Below are positions 6,732 through 15,035 of a DNA stretch of 31,895 nt, piece by piece. The notes below the pieces were generated by a model that did no database searches, had not been told where the DNA came from, and saw nothing but the letters and a program-made list of their open reading frames with translations. The position numbers and the translations under genes are program-made. The stretch's first letter is position 1. Each line of letters starts with the position of its first letter. Source of the stretch: Candidatus Dormiibacterota bacterium (GTDB lineage Bacteria > Chloroflexota > Dormibacteria > Dormibacterales > Dormibacteraceae); assembly GCA_003151665.1 (NCBI GenBank), contig PLYD01000249.1, positions 7,192 to 39,086 on the forward strand. Direction: 5' to 3'.

Positions 6732-9100
6732 TTACGAGCCTCCTTTCCGTTGCTGGACCCACCGCTTGCTTCCTGGATCTGCTTCCAGAGCCGATCGGGG
6801 CTAGCGGGCATGTCGACGTGTTTGATGCCGAGCGGCGCCAGCGCGTCACAGATGGCATTGATGACTGCGATGGAGCTTGCGATTGTGCCGGCTTCGCCAA
6901 TGCCCTTGACGCCAAGCTCATTGGTCGGCGAAGGAGTGATCGTGCGGCCGAGCTCAAAGGTTGGAAACTCGTTGGCGCTGGGGAGCAGGTAGTCCGTGAA
7001 CGTTCCTGTCCTCATCTGTCCGGATTCGTCGTCGTAAACAACTTCTTCGTAGAGCGCCTGCGAAATACCCTGCGCGACGCCCCCGTGAATCTGGCCGTCG
7101 ACGATCATCGGGTTGATGATGTTGCCGCAGTCGTCAACCGCTATGTAGCGCTTGAGGTCGACGTGGCCCGTTTCGGGATCCACCTCGACGATCGCTATAT
7201 GGGTGCCAAAGGGCCATACGAAGTTGCTCGGGTCGTAGTAGGCGACAGCTTCGAGGCCCTGCTCCATCCCCTCGGGAAGGCCGGCCCCGTAAGAAGCGAA
7301 TGCCACCTCGCCAAATGCCTTGCGCTTGTCGGGACTCCCCTTGACGTAGAACTGCCCCTGGTCGAAGACGATGTCTTCCTCAGCTGCCTCAAAGATGTGC
7401 GCCGCGAGCTTGCGCGCCTTGTCGACGATCTTCTTGCTCGCCTTGTGCACGGCCATGCCACCCACCGCCAATGAGCGGCTGCCATACGTTCCGTAGCCGA
7501 AAGCCGGCCCCTCCGCGGTATCGCCATGCCGCAACTCGATCGAGTCGTAGGGCACGCCGAGGGTGTCGGCCACGATCTGCGGGAACGTGGTGTCGTGGCC
7601 CTGGCCGTGTGAGTGGGTGCCGACGTATACCGCAACCGAGCCGGTCGGGAATACGCGAACCTGCGCCGATTCGACGAGTGCTATGCCTCCGGTCGCGGGG
7701 GCAGTGGCCGCGCTCGGCCCGAAGCCGCAGATCTCGATCCAGCTCGACAATCCGATGCCGAGGTACTTGCCCTTCTTGCGGCCCTCTTCCTGCTCCTTGC
7801 GAAGCTTCTCGTAGCCGGCAATCTCCATAGCCATGTCCAGAGCCTTCTCATAGGCGCCCGAGTCGAAGACCAGGCCGAAGTGATTGGTGTGCGGGAAGGT
7901 CGTGATGAAGTTCTTGCGGCGAATCTCCGCCGGATCCATCTTCAGTGCGCCCGCGAGCAGGTCGATCGCCCGCTCGCACATGTGGGTCGCTTCCGGGCGG
8001 CCGGCGCCTCTGTAGGGATCGGTCGGGACCTTGTTTGTCAAAACGCCGACGGTGCGCGCGGCCACGTGCTTCCAGTTGTAGGCGCCGCCCGCGAGCAGGC
8101 ATGCACATGCCTGGAACGCCGCGAAAGTGCCCATGTAGGCGCCGGCATCGAGGTACTGGGTCGCTTTGATAAAGACCAGAGTCCCGTCCTTCTTGGCGCC
8201 GGCCTCGACCTCGAAGACCTGGCCTCGGCCGTGGGTGGTGGTCTGGAGCGATTCGGTGCGCGACTCGATCCACTTCACCGGCCGCCCGCTGAGCTTTGCC
8301 GCGGCGGGGACCAGCCAGTCTTCTGAATACGGGCTGATCTTGGCGCCGAAACCTCCGCCCACATCGGGAGAGATCACGCGGAGTCGGTTTTCGGGTATCC
8401 CCATGGCACCGCCGAGAAATAATCTGACGAAATGCGGGCTCTGGCTCGACATCCAGACGGTCATTGTTCCGTCCGGCTTCGAGTACTCGGCGAGCACGCC
8501 ACGGGTCTCCATCGAGGTCGGCGCGAGCCGCTGCTGAAGAATGCGAACTTTGATGACCACATCGGCCTCTTTCATGATCGCCGGGTCATCGGGGATGTAA
8601 GTCAGATCCCACCCGAGGTTGTCGGGCGCCCCCGAATGGACCGTAGGGCTCTTGGCTTCGAGCGCTTTATCGAGGTCCATAACTGCCGGAAGCGGCTCGT
8701 ACTCGACCTCGATCAGGTTGGACGCATCCGAGGCCTGGTACTTGGTCTCCGCGAGCACTACGGCGACTGGCTCACCCTGGTAGACGACCTCTTTATCAGC
8801 GATCGGGAACCTGGGCGGGCTCTGCTTCTTCTCCGCAACGAAGGACGGTGTGACCGGCATGGTCCCAGAGAGCACCTTGACGAAATCCTTGTGGGTGTAC
8901 ACGGCGACCACTCCGGGCGCCTTGGCCGCCTGGGTGATGTCGATGCTCTTGACGAGCGCGTGGGCGTGGGGGCTACGCACAACGGCGAGAGAGACGCAGC
9001 CTGGCCGGGTGAAGTCGTCAACGTAGCGACCTTCACCGCTAACCAGCCGGGGGTCCTCCCGGCGGTGGATCTTGGCTCCGATCATCGTGGTGACGGCCAT
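6728..9100 (-). CDS. coxL: CoxL-type molybdopterin large subunit, form II (CODH-like molybdenum hydroxylase)
   Basis: A 790-aa large subunit of the xanthine oxidase/CODH family. It opens [20 protein letters not shown] and carries the moco-binding motif [12 protein letters not shown]. The active-site loop near residue 360 reads PYRGAGR, the form II signature (usually AYRGAGR), in place of the AYXCSFR of form I, whose cysteine binds copper. The catalytic glutamate is present in [11 protein letters not shown] near residue 730. Form I enzymes are proven CO dehydrogenases; form II enzymes have uncertain or broader substrates. The SLM gene order also matches form II. AGGAGGAGC precedes ATG 9100, and the start is 4 nt after the coxS stop. 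Confidence 0.93.
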   Translation of the reverse strand: MAVTTMIGAKIHRREDPRLVSGEGRYVDDFTRPGCVSLAVVRSPHAHALVKSIDITQAAKAPGVVAVYTHKDFVKVLSGTMPVTPSFVAEKKQSPPRFPIADKEVVYQGEPVAVVLAETKYQASDASNLIEVEYEPLPAVMDLDKALEAKSPTVHSGAPDNLGWDLTYIPDDPAIMKEADVVIKVRILQQRLAPTSMETRGVLAEYSKPDGTMTVWMSSQSPHFVRLFLGGAMGIPENRLRVISPDVGGGFGAKISPYSEDWLVPAAAKLSGRPVKWIESRTESLQTTTHGRGQVFEVEAGAKKDGTLVFIKATQYLDAGAYMGTFAAFQACACLLAGGAYNWKHVAARTVGVLTNKVPTDPYRGAGRPEATHMCERAIDLLAGALKMDPAEIRRKNFITTFPHTNHFGLVFDSGAYEKALDMAMEIAGYEKLRKEQEEGRKKGKYLGIGLSSWIEICGFGPSAATAPATGGIALVESAQVRVFPTGSVAVYVGTHSHGQGHDTTFPQIVADTLGVPYDSIELRHGDTAEGPAFGYGTYGSRSLAVGGMAVHKASKKIVDKARKLAAHIFEAAEEDIVFDQGQFYVKGSPDKRKAFGEVAFASYGAGLPEGMEQGLEAVAYYDPSNFVWPFGTHIAIVEVDPETGHVDLKRYIAVDDCGNIINPMIVDGQIHGGVAQGISQALYEEVVYDDESGQMRTGTFTDYLLPSANEFPTFELGRTITPSPTNELGVKGIGEAGTIASSIAVINAICDALAPLGIKHVDMPASPDRLWKQIQEASGGSSNGKEARK

Positions 9101-9104
9101 TGCC

Positions 9105-9623
9105 TCAGCTCCTCCTTGCGGCGGCCGAGTGCTCGCCGGCGTTGGTCTTGGAGCCGTTCATTGCCTTGGCCGCGGTTTGCACGGATTTGACGATGTTCAC
9201 GTATCCGGTACACCGGCAGAGATTGCCCTCGAGGCCCTGACGAATCTCGTCTTCGGTCGGGTTGGGATTTTGGGAAAGCAGGTAGGAGGCCGCCATGATG
9301 AAGCCGGGGGTGCAAAAGCCGCACTGGAGACCGTGCTCGTCCCAGAAGGCCTGCTGCAGCGGGTGCAGCGTGCCGTCCTTGGCCGCCATGCCCTCGATCG
9401 TGGTGATGCTCTTGCCCTCGGCCTGAACCGCGAACATGGTGCAGCTCTTCACAGCCTTGCCATCGATAGTGACGGTGCAAGCCCCGCACTGGCTCGTGTC
9501 GCAGCCGATGTGGGTGCCGGTCAGTCCGACGACGTCGCGCAGGTAGTGCACGAGCAGCAGTCGCGGCTCGACCTCATGCTCGCGCCGCTGGCCGTTGACG
9601 GTGGTCGCGACTTTGTGCTTCAT
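9105..9623 (-). CDS. coxS: CoxS: [2Fe-2S] small subunit of the molybdenum hydroxylase
   Basis: A 172-aa iron-sulfur subunit. The plant-ferredoxin-like cluster is bound by C41, C46, C49 and C61 ([12 protein letters not shown], then KSC). The second, all-helical cluster uses C101, C104, C136 and C138 (QCGFCTPG, then LCRCTGY). It relays electrons from the Mo site in CoxL to FAD in CoxM. The frame is open upstream to 9701, but the start is ATG 9623, which has GGGAGGAG seven or so nucleotides before it and gives the usual N-terminus ([17 protein letters not shown]). It is the first gene of the leftward cox operon and is divergent from coxG. Confidence 0.95.
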   Translation of the reverse strand: MKHKVATTVNGQRREHEVEPRLLLVHYLRDVVGLTGTHIGCDTSQCGACTVTIDGKAVKSCTMFAVQAEGKSITTIEGMAAKDGTLHPLQQAFWDEHGLQCGFCTPGFIMAASYLLSQNPNPTEDEIRQGLEGNLCRCTGYVNIVKSVQTAAKAMNGSKTNAGEHSAAARRS

Positions 9624-9797
9624 ACGACTCCTCCCTAACGCGGTGGCGGCGCGCCCTGGCGCCGAAAACTGCCCTGCAATCGCGCCGGCGCCGACCGGCA
9701 AGTTGAACTATTTCGAATGTGCGGGTGGCGGGGGACATCATGCTCTCGTGAGCTGGCCGAAGGCCTACCCGTCTATTGCGCTACTTTTAGCGGCGAA
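9624..9797. promoter_or_regulatory. Divergent intergenic region between coxS and coxG
   Basis: These 174 nt must hold the promoters for the whole cox operon (leftward) and for coxG (rightward). An AT-rich patch around 9698-9720 (reading TTGAACTATTTCGAA on the plus strand) is the likely control region, and TTGCGCTACTTTTAG precedes coxG. I cannot pick convincing paired -35/-10 boxes or an operator by eye. Confidence 0.4.
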
Positions 9798-10436
9798 ATG
9801 CAACTAGAAAATTCGTTCACGGTGGGCGCGCCTCCCTCCCGCGTATTCGCGTACCTCCTCGATGTCAACAAGATTGTCGGCTGCGTGCCAGGAGCCGAGC
9901 TGTCGGAAGTGGTCGATCCGACCACCTTCAAAGGCAAGGTAAAGATCAAGGTCGGGCCGATCACCGTTGCCTACAGCGGCACGGCGCGAATCATGAACCG
10001 GGACGATGCCAACCACGCGGCCACGCTCGAAGCCGAGGGTCGAGAGACCACGGGGCCGGGCTCGGCCCGCGCCAGCGCACGGATGACTGTCGAGGCGGAC
10101 GGATCGGGCTCGTTGGTCAAGATCGTCACCGACTACAACGTCGCCGGCCGCGTCGCCCAGTTCGGCCGCGGCGTGATGGAGGACGTGTCCCGCCGCATCG
10201 TCAACGACATGGCGGCCTGCATCAAGACCAACGTCGAGGCCGCTGAGCCGGGCGCAGGCGGGGGCGGAAGCGGGGGCGAGAAGGCATCCCCAACGGGTCC
10301 AGGCGCAGCGCCGGTGGCAGGCGCGGCGCCGGTCACATCCGCGGCGCCTGCCACTGCAAAGCCTGTCAACGCGTTCGGACTGCTGTTCTCGGTCCTATGG
10401 GCGAGGCTTAGAGGAGCTTTCGGAGCTAAGCCCTAA
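9798..10436 (+). CDS. coxG: CoxG: SRPBCC-fold carbon monoxide dehydrogenase subunit G, C-terminally anchored
   Basis: A 212-aa protein. The first ~150 residues are the CoxG/SRPBCC domain (NSFTVGAPPSRVFAYLLDVN, CVPGAELSEV, FKGKVKIKVGPITVAYSG). A ~40-residue linker rich in Ala, Pro and Gly follows, then a C-terminal hydrophobic/amphipathic segment (FGLLFSVLWARLRGAFG) that could anchor it to the membrane. CoxG proteins are thought to recruit CODH-type enzymes to the cytoplasmic membrane and to bind a quinone or lipid in the SRPBCC pocket. Start ATG 9798 is chosen because the family homology begins there; upstream codons to 9717 have no family character. It is transcribed away from coxS. Confidence 0.9.
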   Translation: MQLENSFTVGAPPSRVFAYLLDVNKIVGCVPGAELSEVVDPTTFKGKVKIKVGPITVAYSGTARIMNRDDANHAATLEAEGRETTGPGSARASARMTVEADGSGSLVKIVTDYNVAGRVAQFGRGVMEDVSRRIVNDMAACIKTNVEAAEPGAGGGGSGGEKASPTGPGAAPVAGAAPVTSAAPATAKPVNAFGLLFSVLWARLRGAFGAKP

Positions 10437-10457
10437 GAGGCGAATTCGAACCAGCGC

Positions 10458-10469
10458 GGCAGGGTTGGC
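10458..10469 (+). repeat. Dispersed intergenic repeat, copy 1 (core GGCAGGGTTGGC)
   Basis: The core GGCAGGGTTGGC occurs here and, in the opposite orientation, at 15003-15014 and 17434-17445, each time between genes. Similarity extends outwards: a CTGG/CCAG-containing stretch on the left and a GGGG-then-CCC stretch on the right (here TGGGGTCCCCCCGGGCC). It lies just after coxG. Confidence 0.5.
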
Positions 10470-10572
10470 TGGGGTCCCCCCGGGCCTGACTTTGTTCCTA
10501 ACGCTCCATACGGCGCTAGGAGAAATCCTTCTAAGAAAAGTCCCTTCGATGTACCGGAGGGAGAGCAGGCGC

Positions 10573-10613
10573 GCGGGCAGCGCCCGCCGATAGGGGAACC
10601 ACCGGGGGTTCCC
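10573..10613. repeat. Two GC-rich hairpins in the coxG downstream region
   Basis: GCGGGC-AGC-GCCCGC (10573-10587) and GGGAACC-ACCGGG-GGTTCCC (10594-10613) are perfect inverted repeats. The second is followed by CTCTCAT; the 13-mer GGTTCCCTCTCAT (10607-10619) recurs at 17297-17309 as part of another hairpin. No gene is seen between 10437 and 10630. Confidence 0.5.
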
Positions 10614-10620
10614 TCTCATA

Positions 10621-10641
10621 ATTTGGGCGCTTAGCCCAAAT
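10621..10641. terminator. Hairpin at the convergent ends of coxG and the leftward hypothetical gene
   Basis: ATTTGGGC (10621-10628), loop GCTTA, GCCCAAAT (10634-10641): a perfect 8-bp stem. The TAA stop of the leftward hypothetical gene (10633-10631) lies in the loop. There is no U-run on either side, so it may be a processing or bidirectional termination structure and not a classical intrinsic terminator. Confidence 0.45.
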
Positions 10642-11140
10642 AGAGGGCCAGCATGTGTGCACGGTTCACCCACATGATCGGTTGCGACCAACTCTTGCCG
10701 GCGACTCCGATGATCGTGACCGTCACATCGACGAGCGAGAAGAACGGATTCTTCAGCAGCACCTCGGCGTGCATATTGGGTTCCAGCGCTTTGGCGAACT
10801 CCGCCGCGCCGGCCACCATGAAGGTGCCGGCCTGGACCATGGCGTAACGTCGCGTCACCTCCATCTGGTCGGGAGGCGGCGGCTCCGGCTCGATGGTCCT
10901 GATGCCCCCGATCATGGCTTTGCTGAACAAGCCTTCCGGCACTCCAGTCAGAGCCACGGCACCCGGAAGTAGGGGCTCGGCGCTGACGTTCCTGAGATGG
11001 AAGTACGGCTCGGGGTCATTGATCGTCTCGCGCAGACGCACTCGCATCTGGATCTCACCGGTGAGGCGCTGGTATGCGGTCAGCACCTCTACCTTGCTCC
11101 AGGCGACGGTTGGATTGATCATGCCGGCGGTCTGAGGCAT
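10631..11140 (-). CDS. Hypothetical protein (about 169 aa)
   Basis: I do not recognise the family. Starting at ATG 11140 the protein opens PQTAGMINPTVAWSKVEVLT and looks like a compact, mostly beta soluble protein: TAYQRLTGEIQMRVRLRET, a proline-rich turn EPEPPPPDQMEV, and a C-terminal strand pattern SLVDVTVTIIGVAGK ending IMWVNRAHMLALYLG. No signal peptide or membrane segment is present. The frame is open to 11317, but that extension is antisense to the amidase. Alternative starts are ATG 11182, which overlaps the amidase start, and ATG 11122; no clear Shine-Dalgarno sequence decides between them. It is convergent with coxG and divergent from the amidase. Confidence 0.6.
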   Translation of the reverse strand: MPQTAGMINPTVAWSKVEVLTAYQRLTGEIQMRVRLRETINDPEPYFHLRNVSAEPLLPGAVALTGVPEGLFSKAMIGGIRTIEPEPPPPDQMEVTRRYAMVQAGTFMVAGAAEFAKALEPNMHAEVLLKNPFFSLVDVTVTIIGVAGKSWSQPIMWVNRAHMLALYLG

Positions 11141-11180
11141 TGCGAGGGAGGATAACTCGACGACTGCCAGAATTGGAGCC

Positions 11181-12332
11181 ATGGAACTCGAAAAGGCGCG
11201 CTGGCGCATCCTCGAGCGGGCCGACTTGAACGCCTTCATCTCGGTGTCCTCGGAGGAAGGCACCGGCACCGTGGTTGCCGTCAAGGACCTTGTCGACGTC
11301 GCGGGCATGGTGACCACGGCGGGCGGCGTGATCCTCCCTCGCGAACCCGCAGTCGAGGATGCGCCCGTGATTCGGCGCCTGCGTCAGGAAGGGTGCGTGA
11401 TCGTCGGCAAGACCAACCTGCATGAGTTCGCCTATGGCGTGACCAGCGTCAACCCGCACTACGGCGCAGTGCGCAATCCGCACGACGTCGCGCGCGTCGC
11501 CGGCGGCTCGTCGGGCGGATCGGCAGTCGCGGTGGCCGCCGGGATGTGCGACTGGGCCGTGGGCAGCGACACAGGCGGGTCAATTCGTATACCGGCAGCG
11601 TTCTGCGGAGTCGTCGGATTCAAGCCGGCGTTCGGCAGCATCGACACGTCCGGGGTGGTCCCTCTGAGCACGTCGCTCGATACCCTCGGTCCCCTGGCGT
11701 CAGATGTGATGAGCGCAGCGCGCGCCTACACCATGATGTCCGGCGAGGCCATGCCTCAGCGACCGACACGCCAGCCGCGGCTTGCAGTTCCAGCGGGCTG
11801 GGTCGCCGACCTCGATGAGGAGACCTCCCGCGCGTGGCGGCTGGTGTCGAGCGGGCTGCCCGAGGTGGAGTTCATCAAGCGGGAGCCGCTGTATACGTTC
11901 AGCCTCACGGTGCTCCAGGTCGAAGCCAGCACATATCACAGGCGCTGGGTTGCCGAAAATCCTGAGAAATACGGCGCGGACGTGCTCGGCCACCTCCGGC
12001 GCGGGCTGGAAATACTGGCCGTCGATTACCTTGAAGCGCTGGCGGCACTCCGCGAGCTACGGGCGGAGGCGGCGCGCGCAATGGACGGCATCGATGCGCT
12101 CGTCCTGCCCGCAAGCGCTATCGTGGCTCCCTCGATAAGCGCGTCGATCGAGGTGCGCGAGCCGATCACGCGCTTCACGCGCCCCTTCAATGCAACGGGC
12201 CAGCCGGTGGTCACTCTTCCCGCTCCGGTGCGTGGTATGCCGGTCGGCATCCAGGTGGTCGGCCGGACAAACAGCGGAGCGATCGGAGCCGCGGCGTGGC
12301 TCGAGCAGGAGTGGAAGCAGCTCAGCGGGTGA
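11181..12332 (+). CDS. Amidase signature family hydrolase
   Basis: A 383-aa amidase of the Ser-cisSer-Lys class. The catalytic lysine is K35 (VAVKDLVDVAG), the cis-serine lies in AGGSSGGSAVAVAAG (about 108-121), and the nucleophile is S134 in GSDTGGSIRIPAAFCG. These enzymes hydrolyse amide bonds of diverse substrates; GatA of the tRNA amidotransferase belongs here, but no GatB or GatC neighbours are present and the protein is short (GatA is about 480 aa), so a stand-alone amidase is more likely. The start is ATG 11181 with GGAG close upstream. It is the first gene of a four-gene rightward run; its stop overlaps the methyltransferase start as GTGA. Confidence 0.9.
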   Translation: MELEKARWRILERADLNAFISVSSEEGTGTVVAVKDLVDVAGMVTTAGGVILPREPAVEDAPVIRRLRQEGCVIVGKTNLHEFAYGVTSVNPHYGAVRNPHDVARVAGGSSGGSAVAVAAGMCDWAVGSDTGGSIRIPAAFCGVVGFKPAFGSIDTSGVVPLSTSLDTLGPLASDVMSAARAYTMMSGEAMPQRPTRQPRLAVPAGWVADLDEETSRAWRLVSSGLPEVEFIKREPLYTFSLTVLQVEASTYHRRWVAENPEKYGADVLGHLRRGLEILAVDYLEALAALRELRAEAARAMDGIDALVLPASAIVAPSISASIEVREPITRFTRPFNATGQPVVTLPAPVRGMPVGIQVVGRTNSGAIGAAAWLEQEWKQLSG

Positions 12333-13150
12333 AGTCGAAAGAGATCTTTCCCCGCGCGTTCAGCCGGCACGCCCTCGCGTATCAAAGCCGCCTGGAGCAA
12401 ATCATGTCCCGAGGCGAGTCGGCCGGCAGAATGCGAGCCCTCGATCTCCTTGATGCGCGTCCCGGAATGCGGATCCTCGATCTCGCATGCGGGCCCGGCA
12501 CTCTAAGCCGTCTTCTGGCTGCGGCAGTTTCCCCGGGTGGAGAAGTAAGAGGTGTCGACCTCGCACCCGGGATGATCGAGCTCGCGCAAGCCTTGCGCCT
12601 CCCCTCAGCACGCTTTGAGCTGATGGACATCGAGCAGCTCGCATTTGATGACGGCTTCTTCGACGCCGCGATCTGCGGTCATGGGTTCCAGTTCGCGTCT
12701 GATCTCCCACGTGCATTGAGCGAAGCTCGGCGTGTGCTGAGGCCTCGAGGCAGGCTCTCGGCCAGCGTGCCGATCGGCAGCCGAGGGGAGGCCGTCTGGA
12801 TCCAGCTGTACACGGTGATCGACAGATGGGTGCCGCCGGCACCAGAGGCTGTCGATCAGGCGCCCACGCGTGCGACGGTCCAGGATGCAGGTGCTTTCCG
12901 GCAGGCGGCGCTCGAGGCAGGGTTCGAATCCGCAACGGTCGAGCTGATCGAAGAAGAGGTGCAGTGGGAGTCGGCGGAACAACTGGTGGCGCTCTTCATG
13001 AGCTGGGTGGACTGCGCGACACGTATTGAAGGAATAAGCGAGGTTCGCCGTCAAGCCATGATGGATGACGCCGTCATGACTTTGCGCCAAGACCATCCCG
13101 GCCAGATCGTGACCAAAGGAAGGAACCATGTGCTGCTTGCGGTGGCGTGA
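12329..13150 (+). CDS. Class I SAM-dependent methyltransferase
   Basis: A 273-aa protein with the methyltransferase-11/UbiE-like Rossmann fold. Motif I is RILDLACGPGTLSRLLAAAV (about 54-73), motif II is EVRGVDLAPGMIELAQ, and motif IV/post-I reads MDIEQLAFDDGFFDAAICGH. ALSEARRVLRPRGRLSASVP follows, the usual SAM-dependent small-molecule methyltransferase pattern. The acceptor is unknown; the C-terminal half (AEQLVALFMSWVDCAT) is presumably the substrate domain. Start GTG 12329 overlaps the amidase stop by 4 nt (GTGA), so the pair is translationally coupled. The frame is open from 12296, but those codons belong to the amidase tail. The stop overlaps the next gene's start. Confidence 0.88.
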   Translation: MKSKEIFPRAFSRHALAYQSRLEQIMSRGESAGRMRALDLLDARPGMRILDLACGPGTLSRLLAAAVSPGGEVRGVDLAPGMIELAQALRLPSARFELMDIEQLAFDDGFFDAAICGHGFQFASDLPRALSEARRVLRPRGRLSASVPIGSRGEAVWIQLYTVIDRWVPPAPEAVDQAPTRATVQDAGAFRQAALEAGFESATVELIEEEVQWESAEQLVALFMSWVDCATRIEGISEVRRQAMMDDAVMTLRQDHPGQIVTKGRNHVLLAVA

Positions 13151-14559
13151 TGCGCTCAAAAGGGCCCGTCGTTAGGGCAAAGGCGGCGCGCTGGCTCCCG
13201 TGCAGCGCGGTCTTGATGGCCGTCCTGTTGCTCGGATGCAACTCTCAATCACCTGAGGCCACCGTGGTCTCGCCAAGCCCAATGCTCGCCTCAAGCCCGA
13301 GCGCGAGCCCGATCGCATTGGGTGCTCCGCAGTACCGCGCGCTTTGGGTGGACGCCTTTCACGATGGGATGAAGTCGCCGGCGCAGGTGGAAAAGCTGGT
13401 GGCTGATGCACACCGGGGAAACCTGAACGCACTGTTCGTACAGGTCCGCAAGCGTGGCGACGCGTACTTCAACCTTTCAGACGAACCGCGAGCCACCGAC
13501 ATCCAGGGCCCGCCCGGGTTCGACCCGCTCGCTTACGTGATCCAGCTCGCACACGACTCGACGCCGCGGATCGAGGTCCACGCTTGGCTCAACACTTTTT
13601 TCGTTGGCAACACCAGCGACATCTACGTGCACCACAAGCTGTGGGCCACGCTTTCCAATACCGGTACCAAGAGTGAGTCCTTCGACCCCGGAGTCCCTGA
13701 GGTCCTGGCCTACACCCACAAGGTGTTCATGGACGTGGCAAAAAACTATGACGTAGACGGGTTGCACATGGACTACGTCAGGTATCCGGGAAACGAATGG
13801 GGATACAACCAAGAAGCGGTCGCACTGTACATGCAGCAGACGGGAGCCACAACTACGCCTGCGCTTGACGACGAGGCATGGAAGGCTTGGCGCCGCGGGC
13901 GCGTAACCATGTTCGTGCGGGACCTGCACGCCGACCTCAAGCGCACAAAGCCGAACGTGATGCTCAGCGGCGCTCTCATCGCGTACGGCGGCGGCCCCGC
14001 CTCGGCAGCCGACTGGCCGCTCACGTCGGCATACGGATCAGTCTTCCAGGATTGGTACGGATGGCTCGCCAACCGATATATCGATTTCGGTGTGCCGATG
14101 AACTACGACAGCGCGTGGGACAACCTCGAGCAAACCTGGTTCGTGCGCTGGCTCAACTTTGAGAAGAACTCGGGTTTTGGCAACCGCATCCTGACGGGTG
14201 TCGGGGGATTCATGAACTATCCCGAGGGCACGCTCACTCAAATCCGCCTGGCGCTCGCGCCCTCAGCACAAGGCAACCGTGTGCTTGGGATCGCGATCTA
14301 CTCGTACGCTTCCACGTCCGTTTATGGAAATTCCGACTACTACAACAGCGCCGAGATGGCTGCAGGTCTGCCGCGCCAACCGTATTGCGCGGGCACCAGC
14401 CACCGCGAGTCTCCACGCGCGCGAGGGGCCATCTTCAATAGCGAATTCATGACGCAGCTCACGCGTTCTGACATGTACTGGGACGTCGAACGAGGGTGGG
14501 TGACGACGAAGGGCGTCTTCACGAGGCCGGCCGCGGTGCCTGCACTAACGGCGGCGTGA
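13150..14559 (+). CDS. GH-like (GHL10/UPF0748, YngK-type) putative glycoside hydrolase lipoprotein
   Basis: A 469-aa exported lipoprotein. Basic residues are followed by a hydrophobic run ending in the lipobox LLLGC (Cys about 30), then a Ser/Pro linker (SPSPMLASSPSASP) and the glycosyl-hydrolase-like domain from about residue 60. Family landmarks are YRALWVDAFHDGMKSPAQVE, LFVQVRKRGDAYF, KNYDVDGLHMDYVRYPG and VPMNYDSAWDN. The family adopts a TIM barrel and is thought to act on cell-wall or exopolysaccharide glycans, but few members are characterised. ATG 13150 overlaps the previous TGA by one base (TGATG); GTG 13147 is an alternative. Co-transcription with an amidase and a methyltransferase suggests envelope-glycan work, but this is inference. 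Confidence 0.85.
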   Translation: MRSKGPVVRAKAARWLPCSAVLMAVLLLGCNSQSPEATVVSPSPMLASSPSASPIALGAPQYRALWVDAFHDGMKSPAQVEKLVADAHRGNLNALFVQVRKRGDAYFNLSDEPRATDIQGPPGFDPLAYVIQLAHDSTPRIEVHAWLNTFFVGNTSDIYVHHKLWATLSNTGTKSESFDPGVPEVLAYTHKVFMDVAKNYDVDGLHMDYVRYPGNEWGYNQEAVALYMQQTGATTTPALDDEAWKAWRRGRVTMFVRDLHADLKRTKPNVMLSGALIAYGGGPASAADWPLTSAYGSVFQDWYGWLANRYIDFGVPMNYDSAWDNLEQTWFVRWLNFEKNSGFGNRILTGVGGFMNYPEGTLTQIRLALAPSAQGNRVLGIAIYSYASTSVYGNSDYYNSAEMAAGLPRQPYCAGTSHRESPRARGAIFNSEFMTQLTRSDMYWDVERGWVTTKGVFTRPAAVPALTAA

Positions 14560-14570
14560 TCGTTTAAAAC

Positions 14571-14960
14571 GTGCCCAGGGCAAGCAGGCTTCTGCGGCTT
14601 GTCGCCTTCGCCGTCCCCGCGGGCCTGGCGATGGCTGCGGTGCAGCCACTTCTGGGCGCCGCGGCGGGAGCGGTCAGCGCAGGCTGGGCGGCCTCCCTCA
14701 CTGGTCCGGCGTTGGGCGGAGCCGCCTTGATCTTTGGCATCGGGCGGCTTCTGGATCGCGGCGACCTGGTGCAGCCGCCGTGGTACTGCGCATGGTTGCT
14801 GCTGCCAGGCTCATTCCTGCTTGCGGGAGCGGCCGCGATGTGTATTTTCGGAGCACTCGTACAGTTTCCCGCCATCATGCCGGCGCAGTGGGCGCTGCTG
14901 GCGGTCGGATCACTTTGTTGGGCGATGGCAATCGTGGTGGTGCGGCGAACTTCACATTGA
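14571..14960 (+). CDS. Small hydrophobic membrane protein, unknown function (129 aa)
   Basis: Four likely transmembrane segments: LLRLVAFAVPAGLAMAAV, AGWAASLTGPALGGAALIFG, WLLLPGSFLLAGAAAMCIFG and ALLAVGSLCWAMAIVVV. No family is recognised. The start is GTG 14571, 11 nt after the stop of the lipoprotein gene, with no visible Shine-Dalgarno sequence. Coupling to the upstream genes and the coherent membrane topology are the evidence that it is real. The opposite-strand frame over the same bases is low-complexity and looks like a shadow. Confidence 0.55.
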   Translation: MPRASRLLRLVAFAVPAGLAMAAVQPLLGAAAGAVSAGWAASLTGPALGGAALIFGIGRLLDRGDLVQPPWYCAWLLLPGSFLLAGAAAMCIFGALVQFPAIMPAQWALLAVGSLCWAMAIVVVRRTSH

Positions 14961-15002
14961 ACTTATGAGCGGAAACCAGTCGGCTTTGGCCGGCGGGACG
15001 CG

Positions 15003-15014
15003 GCCAACCCTGCC
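15003..15014 (-). repeat. Dispersed intergenic repeat, copy 2 (core GGCAGGGTTGGC)
   Basis: Reverse-strand copy of the core found at 10458-10469. On the minus strand it is preceded by GCTGGTTC and followed by CGCGTCCCGCCGGCC. It lies in the 75-nt gap between the convergent small membrane protein and the AlkA-like gene. A 24-codon frame (14965-15039) crosses it, but nothing supports it as a gene. Confidence 0.5.
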
Positions 15015-15035
15015 GAACCAGCGGAAGGAGACCCG

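Noticed and set aside
6728..9100. Calling the large subunit a form I CO dehydrogenase
   Set aside because: The AYXCSFR loop with its copper-binding cysteine is absent (PYRGAGR instead), and the gene order is S-L-M, not M-S-L.
10441..10470. A TTCGAA-containing segment resembling a tRNA T-loop
   Set aside because: The flanking bases do not pair as a T-stem and no acceptor or anticodon arms can be drawn on either strand.
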